From contig JADYXR010000031.1 of the NCBI GenBank assembly GCA_021772095.1, forward strand, positions 1 through 52,196: a stretch of DNA of 52,196 nt, given 5' to 3'. The stretch's first letter is position 1; every line of letters begins with the position of its first letter. This DNA comes from Candidatus Obscuribacter sp. (lineage in GTDB: Bacteria; Cyanobacteriota; Vampirovibrionia; Obscuribacterales; Obscuribacteraceae). Of this stretch, positions 26,301 to 34,769 are shown piece by piece. The position numbers and the translations under genes were made by a program. The notes below the pieces were generated by a model that saw only the letters and a program-made list of their open reading frames with translations, had not been told where the DNA came from and did not search any database.

Positions 26301-27148
26301 GCCGAAAAACGAATCGCTTGCAAATATTCTTCTTTCGCTTGATCGAAGTCACCACGATACGACAACGCTTGACCCAAACCAACGTGGTTATCGGGGGAAG
26401 TCGGATTGGCTTGTACTGCGGCGTCCCATGCCGTGACCAGAGCGTCCAGAACATCAGGATCGCTGGAGTTCATCTTCAGCGCGCGACCGAGTGCACCAAT
26501 CGCTCCGGCAACATCGCCTTTCTCTTGCAATGCTTGACCGAGCTTTACTTGCAGTCCAGCTGAGTCTTTGATGCGAACGGCGTTGTTGTATTCATTTATA
26601 GATAGATCGAGTTTGCCTTTTACGCGAAGAACATCACCGAGTTTCTCGCGAACACCAGCGTCGTTTTTGATCCCGGCAGCGGCTTGATACTCGACAATGG
26701 CGCCGTCGAAGTCGCCCTGTTTGCGCGCCATATCGCCCAGTTCAACGCGGTCCTGGAAGTTGAGCGGATCGCGGCCCATGATTCGAATGATGCCGTCGAC
26801 GTTCGCTTTCGTTGTTGGATTACTGGCGTCCAGGGCAAGCGCTTTGTGGAAATACTTCAACGCTTCTGCCGGACTTTGTTTATTCACAAACAATCCGTAG
26901 TTGTTATAAGCAATTGCCAGGTTGGACCGAGCACGCTGATAAGAAGGATCCCGTTTCAACGCTGCTTCGAACTTGTCGATAGCAAGCTTGAAATTGGACG
27001 TTCCTAACGCCCTGACGCCCTCGTTATTGAGCTCGATTACCGTCGAGTCAGTTTGCTGCGCATCCGCCGGAAGCGCGCCCAACGAGCCCATTAAAGATAT
27101 CATCGCTAGAGCAACTAACTGCCCTTTCTGGTTTCCCCGAATCGCCAA
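23339..27148 (-). CDS. Very large secreted TPR-repeat protein
   Basis: The 1269-residue protein begins with an N-terminal hydrophobic segment (LVALAMISLMGSLGALPADAQQ) that looks like a signal peptide. The rest is almost entirely TPR and TPR-like repeats, recognisable by W-x-N-x-G-x-A-Y and A-x-x-x-Y-x-x-A-L-x-L-x-P-x-(N/D) patterns, alternating with inter-repeat linkers (for example PGGTYVAQAKERLAAL) that recur three times and suggest internal duplication of blocks of several hundred residues. It ends with a Lys/Arg-rich tail. TPR solenoids bind other proteins; the partner is unknown. The start is a TTG after GGGTGGG, so the exact start is uncertain. Confidence 0.85.
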   Translation of the reverse strand: MAIRGNQKGQLVALAMISLMGSLGALPADAQQTDSTVIELNNEGVRALGTSNFKLAIDKFEAALKRDPSYQRARSNLAIAYNNYGLFVNKQSPAEALKYFHKALALDASNPTTKANVDGIIRIMGRDPLNFQDRVELGDMARKQGDFDGAIVEYQAAAGIKNDAGVREKLGDVLRVKGKLDLSINEYNNAVRIKDSAGLQVKLGQALQEKGDVAGAIGALGRALKMNSSDPDVLDALVTAWDAAVQANPTSPDNHVGLGQALSYRGDFDQAKEEYLQAIRFSAGKRNPTAEALLGKLDSQKKKAEVDRLINDGVGLQEQGKFDPAIEKYKMALALDPNNDKLWVNVGSAYQAKKDFQNAMQAYKQALNFNKANADAAQGVKAAGDALQDQQIDSLAKKGNDLFKVGKFDEAIAAYNQLLKFDANDAGVHFNLGAAFQAKKDYDSALGEYRIAKGIDAKNKNYADAYDEVLDLKAQPFLDQALALHKEKKYAQAIEGYRKYLAIRDKNDEVWYNMGAAQYSFTDYKSAQVSYKKAFDLDPKGRVDVLYFIGTIDEDGGSSSEAMADYTSYLQKAPGGTYVAQAKERLAALSKGGAPQKIKSEKDLANEKDAFDAFKQATTLQGNKQYDQALSEYDKALAIMPNNPDFVYGKGTVLQALNRYDDAIAQYNKAKSLTKGDTKIMDEAIQSAHQDQAQPLVDQAVSKQQAGDNAGAIILYKQVLQLIPENAKIWTNLGSAYQNSDQFALARQAYDQGYKADAKTELGNLFLMARIDENDNNGKQALSLYQLYVKTAGSAGAYFVDAKARVDALTKNISDTQKLSTTADIANAKVAEDAYTKGMDLQKNTKYDEAIAEYLKAAQAMPKEFAYPFAIATAYQAKGDLDNARLFYEKALTLTSNKDQIAQIKTYLGGLTDAKVEPLINDANAKYTAQDFPGAAAKYEEVLKITPNNADCWTFLAVCYQNMGEFAKARNAYEQGYKIGGKAKADNLYFLAVLDENDGNANQAIMHYTQYIQNAPSGTFKPQADQRMKDLKADPKALQKIQTAAQQKASAEVSTAYNDAVKLQGESKFDEALVEYGKAIAGSPNEPAYYYGRGTAYQSRNDAAKNDVDLAIADYDKAASMNPNEKAYKDAAANLRAFKAQPLIDSAIQKQTTALPDGKFDLAGAIADYRAALKINDDANTHLNLGTALQANMDNTSALQEYSAAINKNPSLADAYYYRGLIYEDLKQNEAAKKDYQKYLQLQPAGANAAAVKDRLKIVAPPAPAGKKR

Positions 27149-27499
27149 CTGAATAACCCACCCTATCGCAACAGAAGAGATCTCATGACATGTAGTAGAG
27201 ATCTACCTATGGATTCTAAATGATCCGCGAAAAACATAAATGGGCTTTCTCCTAGAATCGGCCCCTTGGATTTCCTCGAATCGCCTAGATTCTCCACTCA
27301 TCAAAGTTTCGTTCTCGTTTCTGCTTTTTCAATCCTATTACAAACGATCACCACTCCCCGAAACCGGGCAGCTTGCCGTTGATTGCTCCACGGCATGTCA
27401 AGGACAGACGCGCATCCATCCTCTTTGTTTCTGCCCTGAGTAACTATCGTTTTTTCAACAGGCCAAAATCAACAACTGGTTTAAACCTTGTTGATGAGT
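27149..27499. other. Gap between hpf and the large TPR gene
   Basis: 351 bp with no supported gene. It should hold the promoter of the TPR gene and the end of the hpf transcript, but I see neither a convincing promoter nor a strong hairpin. Confidence 0.4.
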
Positions 27500-28102
27500 C
27501 TAATACTCTGGTTCAATCAAACCGTAGTTGCCATCACGTCTGTGATAAACAGTGCTGACTTGTTTCGTCTCTATGTTGATGAACATAAAGAAGTCATGCC
27601 CCAGCAAATCCATGTGTTTGCACGCTTCGTCCGGCGGCATCGGCTTCAATGCATATTTTTTAGAACGCACAATCCGCGTAACCGGCGCCGATTCAATCGG
27701 AGCTTCAGCCACCATTGTCGCGGTGAACTCATACTCCGGCTCCGAATCCAACTCTTCCTCGGTCACGACCTGAAGACCGCGTTCCCGTGCCTTGTTGGTG
27801 GTCTTGTGCGTGTATCGCGTTTTGTACTTGCGCAACTGCCGCTCAATCTTGTCCGCCACAAAGTCAATCGAAGCGTACATATTTTCAGTCGACTCCGCTC
27901 CTCGAATGACCTGTCCATTCACTTGCACCGTCACCTCAGCCGTTTGACTCTTGGCGACGGATGGATTCCTGGATACAGTCAAAAGCGCCTTGATTTGCAG
28001 GTCGGCCTCGAAGTGCTTCTGGGCACGCTGCAATTTGTCATTCACATAGCTCTTCAGCGCAGGCGTCAGATCTATATTGCGACCAGTAACCGTTACTTGC
28101 AT
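27500..28102 (-). CDS. hpf: Long-form ribosome hibernation promoting factor
   Basis: I place the start at the ATG at 28102, after GGGAGGATTGCCC, giving 200 residues that begin MQVTVTGRNIDLTPALKSYV, the standard beginning of the family; a further upstream start would add 15 residues. The N-terminal domain (about 1-100) is the S30AE/YfiA fold that blocks the ribosomal A and P sites. The C-terminal domain (about 140-200, KKYALKPMPPDEACKHMDLLGHDFFMFIN) is the part that drives 100S dimer formation in long HPFs. The length is normal for the long form found in Cyanobacteria, Firmicutes and plastids. Confidence 0.95.
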   Translation of the reverse strand: MQVTVTGRNIDLTPALKSYVNDKLQRAQKHFEADLQIKALLTVSRNPSVAKSQTAEVTVQVNGQVIRGAESTENMYASIDFVADKIERQLRKYKTRYTHKTTNKARERGLQVVTEEELDSEPEYEFTATMVAEAPIESAPVTRIVRSKKYALKPMPPDEACKHMDLLGHDFFMFINIETKQVSTVYHRRDGNYGLIEPEY

Positions 28103-28507
28103 GGGCAATCCTCCCTCTGGGTCTGGGGTTTTAAAAGGGAACACCAACGTCTTGCAAAACCGCGCATCTCGAGCTTTTCAGTAGGAAAAACTCGACGGTG
28201 GGTTGTGCAAAACGAAAGAAGCTTTTTGAACTCTTGAGTTCTGTAATTTTAGTAATTATTAGAGCCGGCGCCAGTGGAGCCAACAAACCGAATCTGATTG
28301 TACGAGTGTTTTTGTTCAAAAAAATAAATGCCTTTCGAAGGGAAACCTTTTAGTAGGTTTTAGGCTCACACATCCCTGCAAAAGTTTAGACGGCAGCAAA
28401 GAGACGTCAAACAATGGACTGCGTATATATTCATGTTAAATATCATACGCCTTCTTTCGCATAAGCGAAAGGGGCGAAAAACAAATTATTAGACCACCCA
28501 GATCAGC
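28103..28507. other. Leader region upstream of hpf with a small hairpin
   Basis: 405 bp with no supported gene. CTTTCGC (28454-28460) and GCGAAAG (28465-28471) form a 7-bp stem downstream of the gene at 28508, a weak terminator candidate on the minus strand. The hpf promoter should lie in the right half, unidentified. Confidence 0.4.
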
Positions 28508-29854
28508 CTAGCGAAGGTCGTGATCGGCACTCAGCACGATGTGTGCAGCATCAATATAATTGAGCATTTGCTTGGTGGATTTTTGTCCTTGCTGCGCTTG
28601 AGCCGGCAGCGAAAACCAATCAACACGCTTGCCTTTGGCTCTGGTCAACTTGACCGGATGCACACCATTCAACTTCAGTCCCAATTTGTGGGCGCGATTC
28701 TTGGCTTCAACCGCGTTTGCAACAACCGCGTAAGCTTCGCGGTGCTCCATGGCCTCACCTACATATAGTGGTGCGTTGGCCAGCGCGTCTTTGTGTTCGT
28801 CAGGAACCACTCCGTAGTCAAGCAAGATGTTGATGGCTTGCGAGTCCTGGAGATCCTTTCGACCAGTCAATCGATGAGCAACTAAACGATAAAATTCGCC
28901 GCGCGGAATTGACTTCGACGGATCGAGTGAAACATTGGTCATCGCACCACTTTTGATCAGCTCGTGAAACGCTGCCAATCGGTATCTCGAATTGACCGGG
29001 AAATATTCGTGATAACCATTCAGTGATACATACTGTTCTTCGGTCATCTGATGAAACGGATAAAGACTGGCGCTCGTCACCGAAGTGTCACGGCAAGCGC
29101 GCATGAACTCTTTGATTTCGGGACCATGAGTTTTCATGCCATCGCCGATGATGTGGATTTCGACATCAGGACGTCCGCACAACTCGCGCACTTTTTTGAC
29201 GGTGTCGCGCGTGTACGAGTAAGGCTCTAGCTTGGCGAATTTGCTGTTCCAATAATCCATTGGCGCAATCACATCATAATACTTGTCGAGCAGTTTCCAG
29301 GGAGTTTTCGCTACTTGGGCTGCTTTGTTTAGTGGACTATAAACTACAGCAATCATCGGATAGGTTGGACCGAGTTGGGCTCGCAGAGCCTTGCTCAGAC
29401 GCTCGACTTTGGTGGAATCGAGATCCTTCTCCATGTTAGGAGCAATCGCATCGAAAGTTTGTCCGGTGGCCGAACGAAATCTTGCCGCTTCAATAAGCTT
29501 CTGCGCATCAGCTTCCGGATTGCCCAATTCAAGGAACGACCAGGCGATCACACGAATCTTATAGTGGTGGCACGCGTCAATTAGTGGACCGAGAACTTCA
29601 GGTTGCCTGATAGCTGGAGTGTTGCTTCTCGAGGTTTGAACAAAAACGTTTCTAATACCGTTGTTGTGCAACTTCAACGCATAGGACTCAACGTCCGCGG
29701 TTGGATAACTCCAAAGGTTGACCCAAATGCCGGGGCCGTCGGCCAAGCCGACAGGTGAAGCAATATGCTGCTCCGCAGCCTTACCAGACTCGACCTGAGT
29801 CAAGAGTATGGACAGACCTGCCACAATGGCCGAAACCAACCACTTTCTTTTCAT
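28508..29854 (-). CDS. Secreted TIM-barrel glycoside-hydrolase-like protein with SLH-like tail
   Basis: I start at the ATG at 29854 (448 residues), giving a basic signal peptide ending near ESGKAAEQ. Residues about 45-290 alternate beta and alpha in the style of a (beta/alpha)8 barrel: GIWVNLWSYP, IRNVFVQTSRS, YKIRVIAWSFLELGN, FDAIAPNMEKDL, YPMIAVVYSPL, YDVIAPMDYWNS, VEIHIIGDGMKTHG. The Asp/Glu residues at strand ends are typical of glycoside hydrolases, but no family signature is certain. Residues about 315-400 (IPRGEFYRLVAHRLTG, then AINILLDYGVVP, then EAMEHREAYAVVANAVE) look like S-layer-homology repeats, which anchor proteins to cell-wall polymers. The likely role is carbohydrate processing at the cell surface. 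Confidence 0.65.
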   Translation of the reverse strand: MKRKWLVSAIVAGLSILLTQVESGKAAEQHIASPVGLADGPGIWVNLWSYPTADVESYALKLHNNGIRNVFVQTSRSNTPAIRQPEVLGPLIDACHHYKIRVIAWSFLELGNPEADAQKLIEAARFRSATGQTFDAIAPNMEKDLDSTKVERLSKALRAQLGPTYPMIAVVYSPLNKAAQVAKTPWKLLDKYYDVIAPMDYWNSKFAKLEPYSYTRDTVKKVRELCGRPDVEIHIIGDGMKTHGPEIKEFMRACRDTSVTSASLYPFHQMTEEQYVSLNGYHEYFPVNSRYRLAAFHELIKSGAMTNVSLDPSKSIPRGEFYRLVAHRLTGRKDLQDSQAINILLDYGVVPDEHKDALANAPLYVGEAMEHREAYAVVANAVEAKNRAHKLGLKLNGVHPVKLTRAKGKRVDWFSLPAQAQQGQKSTKQMLNYIDAAHIVLSADHDLR

Positions 29855-30155
29855 GAACACCCAGATTTCTAGTAAGTCCGCTCAGTAGACTCTATTAAAA
29901 CCACGTTTTCACAAATGATCAAGAGTCATATAAAATTATCTACCCCACAGAAGCCGCTATGCATGCGGATTCCACATTAATTCGCAGATTAATTGCTTGC
30001 GAATGCTAGATATGGTCATAACCCCACATGTGGTGCACGCTGAAATGCTTGCAAGGTAGCCAGTAGACTACCTGCCGCCATCCGCGATAGTAGTTTTAAT
30101 GTTGTGATGATATGCTTATGTAGGGCTTTCGCGGAATCAGCAATCAGCAGGGACG
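29855..30155. other. Divergent intergenic region
   Basis: 301 bp between divergent genes with no reading frame of note. It contains the 10-bp palindrome CCACATGTGG near 30026 and should hold both promoters. No convincing -35/-10 pair was identified. Confidence 0.4.
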
Positions 30156-30749
30156 ATGCACATGCGGATGAAGGACGAGCACATTCAAAAAAAATTAGTG
30201 GAGCTTGAAGCAGCGATTCAGCAAGAATCGAAAGGCGATGTCGTCACTCCCCAAAAGCAACGCTCAGGCAATCCCACCAAACTGAAAGTAACTCCGGAAA
30301 CATACGATGTGCCTGTATTAAGATCTCAGGCAGAACTCAATCCTCTTCAAAAATCAGACCTGCACTTCTTCGGCGGCATCGCGTCTTTGATGCTGGGACT
30401 GTTCCTGTTATTCAACCACGTCCGCGTCGGCAGCGGCTATCCGACATTCTGGGGATGGGGCGGCGGCGATCACATCGGTTTTCTGATGCTGCCCCTGCTT
30501 TTCGGAATCGGCTGGATCTTCTACAACTCCCGCAGCGTCTGGGGTTGGATAATCTCAGCGGCGAGTGTTTGCATGCTGGTGTTTACCATTATTAGTGGAT
30601 TGCGGATTTCCTTTTCGCCAATCTCGATGATCGATTTGATTATCATGCTTATCCCCTTCGCCTTCGGAGCCGCGTACGTGCTCAAGGGAATGGGCGGGCC
30701 GCAAGGTGTCTCTCAAACTATTCGAAATCAGATTGAGAAAAAGAACTAA
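30156..30749 (+). CDS. Small four-helix membrane protein
   Basis: The 197-residue product has a soluble basic N-terminal part (residues 1-68, partly coiled coil, with Gln/Lys-rich stretches) and then four hydrophobic helices (about 70-90, 108-127, 131-153 and 158-180), ending in a short polar tail. No family is recognised. AGGGACG lies before the first ATG, and two further in-frame ATGs follow within five codons, so the start could be slightly later. It ends 5 bp before the phosphodiesterase gene, which suggests co-transcription. Confidence 0.7.
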   Translation: MHMRMKDEHIQKKLVELEAAIQQESKGDVVTPQKQRSGNPTKLKVTPETYDVPVLRSQAELNPLQKSDLHFFGGIASLMLGLFLLFNHVRVGSGYPTFWGWGGGDHIGFLMLPLLFGIGWIFYNSRSVWGWIISAASVCMLVFTIISGLRISFSPISMIDLIIMLIPFAFGAAYVLKGMGGPQGVSQTIRNQIEKKN

Positions 30750-30754
30750 ATCAA

Positions 30755-31543
30755 ATGCCGAGACTTTTCGTTGGCACATTTCTTTCGAACGAAGGCGTGG
30801 AAAAACTCGCCAATCTTTCGCAAGCTAACGAACATCTGCAAACCGCATGGAACGCGAAAGTTCGCTGGGTCGACCGCAGCAAGTTTCATATCACCTGGGT
30901 GTTTCTGGGTGAGATTGAAAGCAAAACGATTCCAGACGTAATTGGCGAGTTGAAACTTGCGTTCGGCGAACCGACACAACTTGCGGGTTTGGAAGCGAAC
31001 GTGCAACTGGCGGAAGCGCGACTTGCAGAACCACAACTTGCAGAACCGCGAATTGCAAAACCGCAACTTACCGAACCGCAACTCACGGAAACGCAACATC
31101 CGGAACCCCAACTTCCGGACCCCCAACTTGCAGACGCGCTTTTTCAGCCGACCGGCAGCGCCGGTGGTCCACTGACTCTCATGTACGAAAAGTTCGAAGT
31201 ATGGCCCAGTGAACGGAAAGCAAGGTTGGCCGTGGTGACACCAAGCACGGTGCCGGACGAGGTTTTGCAATTAGACAAGCGTATTAAAAACGCGCTCGCG
31301 AAATTCTTGCAATCCGATCAGAGTCAGCATGAACTCAAGGATTTCAAACCACATATCACTGTTTTGCGATTTCCCCGCGACCATCATCACAAGCCCAATT
31401 CCAAAACAAAGGTTTCGGACATTGCCACGACCGACGCGCTGTTTCCCATTCGGCACGAGATCCATGAAATCGCATTGATCGAAAGCGAACTCGGCAACCA
31501 CGTCGACGGCTATCGAAAGCTGGCGACGTTTCAACTCTGTTGA
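30755..31543 (+). CDS. thpR: RNA 2',3'-cyclic phosphodiesterase (2H family) with repeat insertion
   Basis: The 262-residue member of the 2H phosphoesterase family begins PRLFVGTFLSNEG, typical of ThpR, and has both catalytic motifs: FHITWVFLG with H45 and KPHITVLRF with H200. The family opens or ligates 2'-5' or 2',3'-cyclic phosphate RNA ends. Typical ThpR is about 180-190 residues. Here residues 84-128 are nine copies of a five-residue unit (QLAEP-like) encoded by a tandem 15-nt repeat between the two motifs; the two motifs are otherwise intact. The gene follows the membrane protein by 5 bp. Confidence 0.88.
   Translation: MPRLFVGTFLSNEGVEKLANLSQANEHLQTAWNAKVRWVDRSKFHITWVFLGEIESKTIPDVIGELKLAFGEPTQLAGLEANVQLAEARLAEPQLAEPRIAKPQLTEPQLTETQHPEPQLPDPQLADALFQPTGSAGGPLTLMYEKFEVWPSERKARLAVVTPSTVPDEVLQLDKRIKNALAKFLQSDQSQHELKDFKPHITVLRFPRDHHHKPNSKTKVSDIATTDALFPIRHEIHEIALIESELGNHVDGYRKLATFQLC
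31004..31138 (+). repeat. In-frame 15-nt tandem repeat inside thpR
   Basis: Nine contiguous 15-nt units of the form CAACTTGCAGAACCG, with a few changes each, run in frame and encode QLAEA, RLAEP, QLAEP, RIAKP, QLTEP, QLTET, QHPEP, QLPDP and QLADA. An earlier partial unit lies at 30978. The unit length keeps the frame, so copy number could change without breaking the gene. Confidence 0.95.
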
Positions 31544-31732
31544 TTGTTCAGCCCCTGGAGGTTCCTTCGCACTTGACCCTAGATCGCGACCGCGTTGCGA
31601 TTAGAACGCGAGCGTGCGGTTCGGCGCGACAGGGTTCCAATTGGGGGAGATTTAGCCATTGCTTTGAGCCTGAGTTCGTCTGCGCGTTCCGTTCGAACAA
31701 AACCCACGACCTAACTTATCCGACAGAGTGGC

Positions 31733-33118
31733 TTACTGATTTGGTGAAGTAAGGTCGCCAGCGTGCTCCGGTCCGACTTCGATCGGTCCGCGAAGAGATG
31801 GCAAACCATAGGCGTCGTATTGTTGTTTCGGCGGCGCTGGTTTCACTACCTTTGGTGGCACAGGTTTTACCACAGCATCAGGCACGATTTTTGAATCTTC
31901 CATCATTACAGTGGGAGGCTGACCGTTAGGACCATCCGAGCGAATAATAGTTTCTTCGATCATGACAAAAGGCGGCTTCGGATCATCCGGATCTAGATTA
32001 GGCTTGGCACTGCCGGTGCTACCAGCAGGTTTCGTCTGAACGGTTTTGGTTTCGACCACAGTGGTAGTTTTGATCACTGTTTGCGGCTGCAGATAAGTTC
32101 CAGGCATGGCATCAACAGAGGCCGCAGCTGGCTCGGAGTAATTGCCCCAGTTGCCGGACTGCTTTTCCATGCTGTTCATCTTATAAGCGATCGCCTGATT
32201 GCGATGTTTATCTTTGGAAGAAAGAAATTTTTTCCAATCAAAATGAACAGGATCAGTGTGATCGCCTTGTTGCGCATAACGGTGGGTGATGATGTTTTCA
32301 CTCGGTATTGAATATCTGTCTTGCAAATAAGTGACGAGCTTGATCACGGAAGTCAGCTGGTCATCAGGATAGTTTTGACTGCCGGTATGATTCATTTCAA
32401 TGCCGACGCAATTGTCGTTGTTGATACCAGGCAACGTTTTCAAAATATTGATGTGCACTGTGGCAAGATCCGGATCGACCGCTTGAATGATACTGCCGTC
32501 GCGATCGACGACATACTGAGCGCCAGGATGTCTGCGCCCCATCGAACTCCAGCTCTCGATCACGCGGATGCCGCTTACTGGATTGCCGGTTTCAGTCGAA
32601 TGCATGACGATGTATTTGATCGGTTCGCGACGCCAATATATGCCACCACGCAAGGGATGGTGCTTGATGATACCGGCTCGCACCAGCGTTCTTGCCGGGA
32701 ATTTGTCGGCGAGACCACGGTCGAAGGCATGGCTGATTTCTCTGGCTTTGTCTTCCGGCAACGGACTGGCGTCAAACTCCGGAGCCCGCATCATGAACAT
32801 TTCGATCGGATAAGCGTATCGCGGTTTATGTGCGACGTGATGATGGTGGTGGCGTACCGGGTGATGGTGTCCCCCGTGGTGCCTGCTGCGCGAGTGAGCA
32901 ACTTCGTGTCGACCGTGTCGTTTCGATGACGAACGTCCCGAGCTTTTGGAAGACTTGGCGTGCGAAGATCCGCTCCGGGAGTGGTGCGAAGGCTTCTTGG
33001 CGGAACTAGACTTTCGCCGAGCTTCCGAAGGCGCGTCGAAGCTTAGCCCGAAAGCCACCACTAATAGAACCAGTACTAAAACAAATCTACGTAAAATCGA
33101 CGGGCAACGTCCAGTCAC
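31733..33118 (-). CDS. Secreted N-acetylmuramoyl-L-alanine amidase (Amidase_2/PGRP fold) with His-rich N-terminus
   Basis: The 461-residue protein has a membrane or signal segment at residues 11-31 (FVLVLVLLVVAFGLSF), then a low-complexity Ser/Lys/His-rich stretch (residues 33-100) containing HHPVRHHHHHVAH. The amidase domain follows at about 165-300: KYIVMHSTETG with H173, QYVVDRDGSIIQAV, GIEMNHTG, and ITHRYAQQGDHTDP with H279 and D289, which correspond to the zinc ligands of AmpD/PGRP enzymes. H287 takes the usual Lys position. The C-terminal 140 residues are Pro/Thr/Val-rich and probably disordered. Cleaving the bond between muramic acid and the stem peptide fits wall turnover or division. 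Confidence 0.9.
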   Translation of the reverse strand: MTGRCPSILRRFVLVLVLLVVAFGLSFDAPSEARRKSSSAKKPSHHSRSGSSHAKSSKSSGRSSSKRHGRHEVAHSRSRHHGGHHHPVRHHHHHVAHKPRYAYPIEMFMMRAPEFDASPLPEDKAREISHAFDRGLADKFPARTLVRAGIIKHHPLRGGIYWRREPIKYIVMHSTETGNPVSGIRVIESWSSMGRRHPGAQYVVDRDGSIIQAVDPDLATVHINILKTLPGINNDNCVGIEMNHTGSQNYPDDQLTSVIKLVTYLQDRYSIPSENIITHRYAQQGDHTDPVHFDWKKFLSSKDKHRNQAIAYKMNSMEKQSGNWGNYSEPAAASVDAMPGTYLQPQTVIKTTTVVETKTVQTKPAGSTGSAKPNLDPDDPKPPFVMIEETIIRSDGPNGQPPTVMMEDSKIVPDAVVKPVPPKVVKPAPPKQQYDAYGLPSLRGPIEVGPEHAGDLTSPNQ

Positions 33119-33211
33119 AGGCGCACTCCAAACCTAGTATCCATAAGGAACGTACCATGACAAGGTAGTCCCAAGCAATTCATTCTAGTTTGTCTGAGAA
33201 CAATTTGCCTA

Positions 33212-34459
33212 TCAGTCTATCCAACCGCCACCAAGAATATATGTATCGGTGGCATCGTAGACACCAAGCACCTGTCCAGGTGTGATCGCTGGTTGCGGAT
33301 TGTCGAACTCTACACGCACGCGACCGTCGGGCATCGGGTAAATCGACGCCTCATCAGACGGACTGTTATATCGAATCTTGGCGCGAGCGCGGAAAGGTTC
33401 CGTCGGCGGAGTTTGCATAATCCAGTTAACTTCGCTGGCCGTCAGGTCCTTGCGCAGTAGCGCTTCTTTTGAACCAGCGTAAACAGTTCTGGTTTCCACA
33501 TCAATTGAAGTGACATAGAGTGGCTCAGAGTGGGCGATTTTGAGACCTTTGCGCTGGCCGATTGTGAAATTATGCGTGCCGGTATGATACCCCAAAGTGT
33601 CCAGGGTTTCGCAATGAATAATAGGACCCGGCTTCTCTTCGATGAAGTTGGCCAGGTATTGTTGCGCGGTCGTTCCAATTGGAATGAAACACAGATCCTG
33701 ACTGTCGGGCCGATTCGCTGACACCAGTTTTTGCGCGTTGGCAATCTCTCTGATTTCGTCTTTGGTGTAGTCGCCGAGCGGCAACAGCGTTGCTTCGAGC
33801 TGTGCCGTTGTCAGTCCCCACAAAACATAAGACTGATCTTTTCGATCGTCTTTGGCTTTGCCAAGCCGCTTACCATCAGGCGTATCAATGACACGAGAGT
33901 AGTGACCGGTGGCCACGAACTTGGCATCAAGATGTTTGTGCCCGTAGTTCATCAAGGCGCCCCACTTGATTGCGGTGTTGCAAACACTGCAAGGCAGAGG
34001 CGTTCTGCCCTTTGAATAAGATTGATGGAATTGATCGATTACTTGAGACTTGAACAATTCTCTCAGATCGACCGCGTGGTGCTCGACTCCGAGTTGTTCG
34101 CAAACACGAGCCGCGTCGACCATACCCGTATCGCAGCAGCGGCTGCCGGACTTGATCAACCAACCAGTCACACCGATGACGTCATAGCCTTGTTCCATCA
34201 GCAGATATGCGGTGACACTGGAATCCACGCCACCACTCATGCAAACAGCGACGCGCGTTTTGTTGGCCGGAACCGGCGATGCCTTGCGCTTGCCGGCAGT
34301 TTTGGCGATTGCTTCTACATCTTCAGGAGTCGGCATCGGGCGAACATCGACGATCGCACAAGCCTCGCCTGCACCTGACGAATCATCGCCGCGCAGCGCC
34401 ACATCAGCGTCTTTAACGCCGGGCTCCAGGAGTTGGGTTTTGTCTTTGTCCGTCATCAT
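33212..34459 (-). CDS. mnmA: tRNA-specific 2-thiouridylase MnmA
   Basis: The 415-residue protein has the PP-loop SGGVDSSVTAYLL (about residues 75-87), the catalytic pair in LPCSVCNTAIKW and SQDLCFIP, and the family stretches GHYSRV, KDQSYVLWG and HTGTHNFTIGQRKGL. MnmA inserts sulfur at position 2 of the wobble uridine of Lys, Glu and Gln tRNAs. The usual length is about 360-370. Here about 65 extra N-terminal residues, acidic and Ala/Pro-rich, precede the nucleotide-binding start (RVAVCMSGG). A GAGAGAGT site precedes two consecutive ATG codons. Confidence 0.97.
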   Translation of the reverse strand: MMTDKDKTQLLEPGVKDADVALRGDDSSGAGEACAIVDVRPMPTPEDVEAIAKTAGKRKASPVPANKTRVAVCMSGGVDSSVTAYLLMEQGYDVIGVTGWLIKSGSRCCDTGMVDAARVCEQLGVEHHAVDLRELFKSQVIDQFHQSYSKGRTPLPCSVCNTAIKWGALMNYGHKHLDAKFVATGHYSRVIDTPDGKRLGKAKDDRKDQSYVLWGLTTAQLEATLLPLGDYTKDEIREIANAQKLVSANRPDSQDLCFIPIGTTAQQYLANFIEEKPGPIIHCETLDTLGYHTGTHNFTIGQRKGLKIAHSEPLYVTSIDVETRTVYAGSKEALLRKDLTASEVNWIMQTPPTEPFRARAKIRYNSPSDEASIYPMPDGRVRVEFDNPQPAITPGQVLGVYDATDTYILGGGWID

Positions 34460-34769
34460 GTTGACTCTCTCGACACGTGCATGGCGCCGAGGTTTTACCC
34501 GGCGGAATATTGATTCTACAACAGATCGCCAGAATTTTTATTGACAACCAGAGGTTTGTAACGCTGACGGGTCGGTTGCCCCGGTCTTAATGGCAGAGTC
34601 TCGAGGCACTGATGGCGCTTGTTTCCAAGGCGTTGATCACGCCGTCTTCACGGCTTTGACGGGAGTTTATCTCCACAGCGCTTTTCGCGTGTGCCTGGCA
34701 GCGTTGATGCGGCCTGCTTCCAGCAAGTCTTCAGTTTAAGCCTTCACTTTTCAGTTCGCGCCCTGTTGA
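34460..34769. other. Intergenic gap between mnmA and a TPR gene
   Basis: 310 bp without a supported gene. Several short inverted repeats occur (around 34590-34660), but none is a clear terminator or known RNA. Confidence 0.4.

Noticed and set aside
30957..31175. Pentapeptide-repeat protein on the plus strand
   Set aside because: It lies in an alternative frame of the thpR repeat. The catalytic frame covers both sides, so the pentapeptide reading is most likely incidental, though its origin is discussed as a finding.
34560..34700. Possible small structured RNA
   Set aside because: Several short inverted repeats but no match to an RNA family I know.
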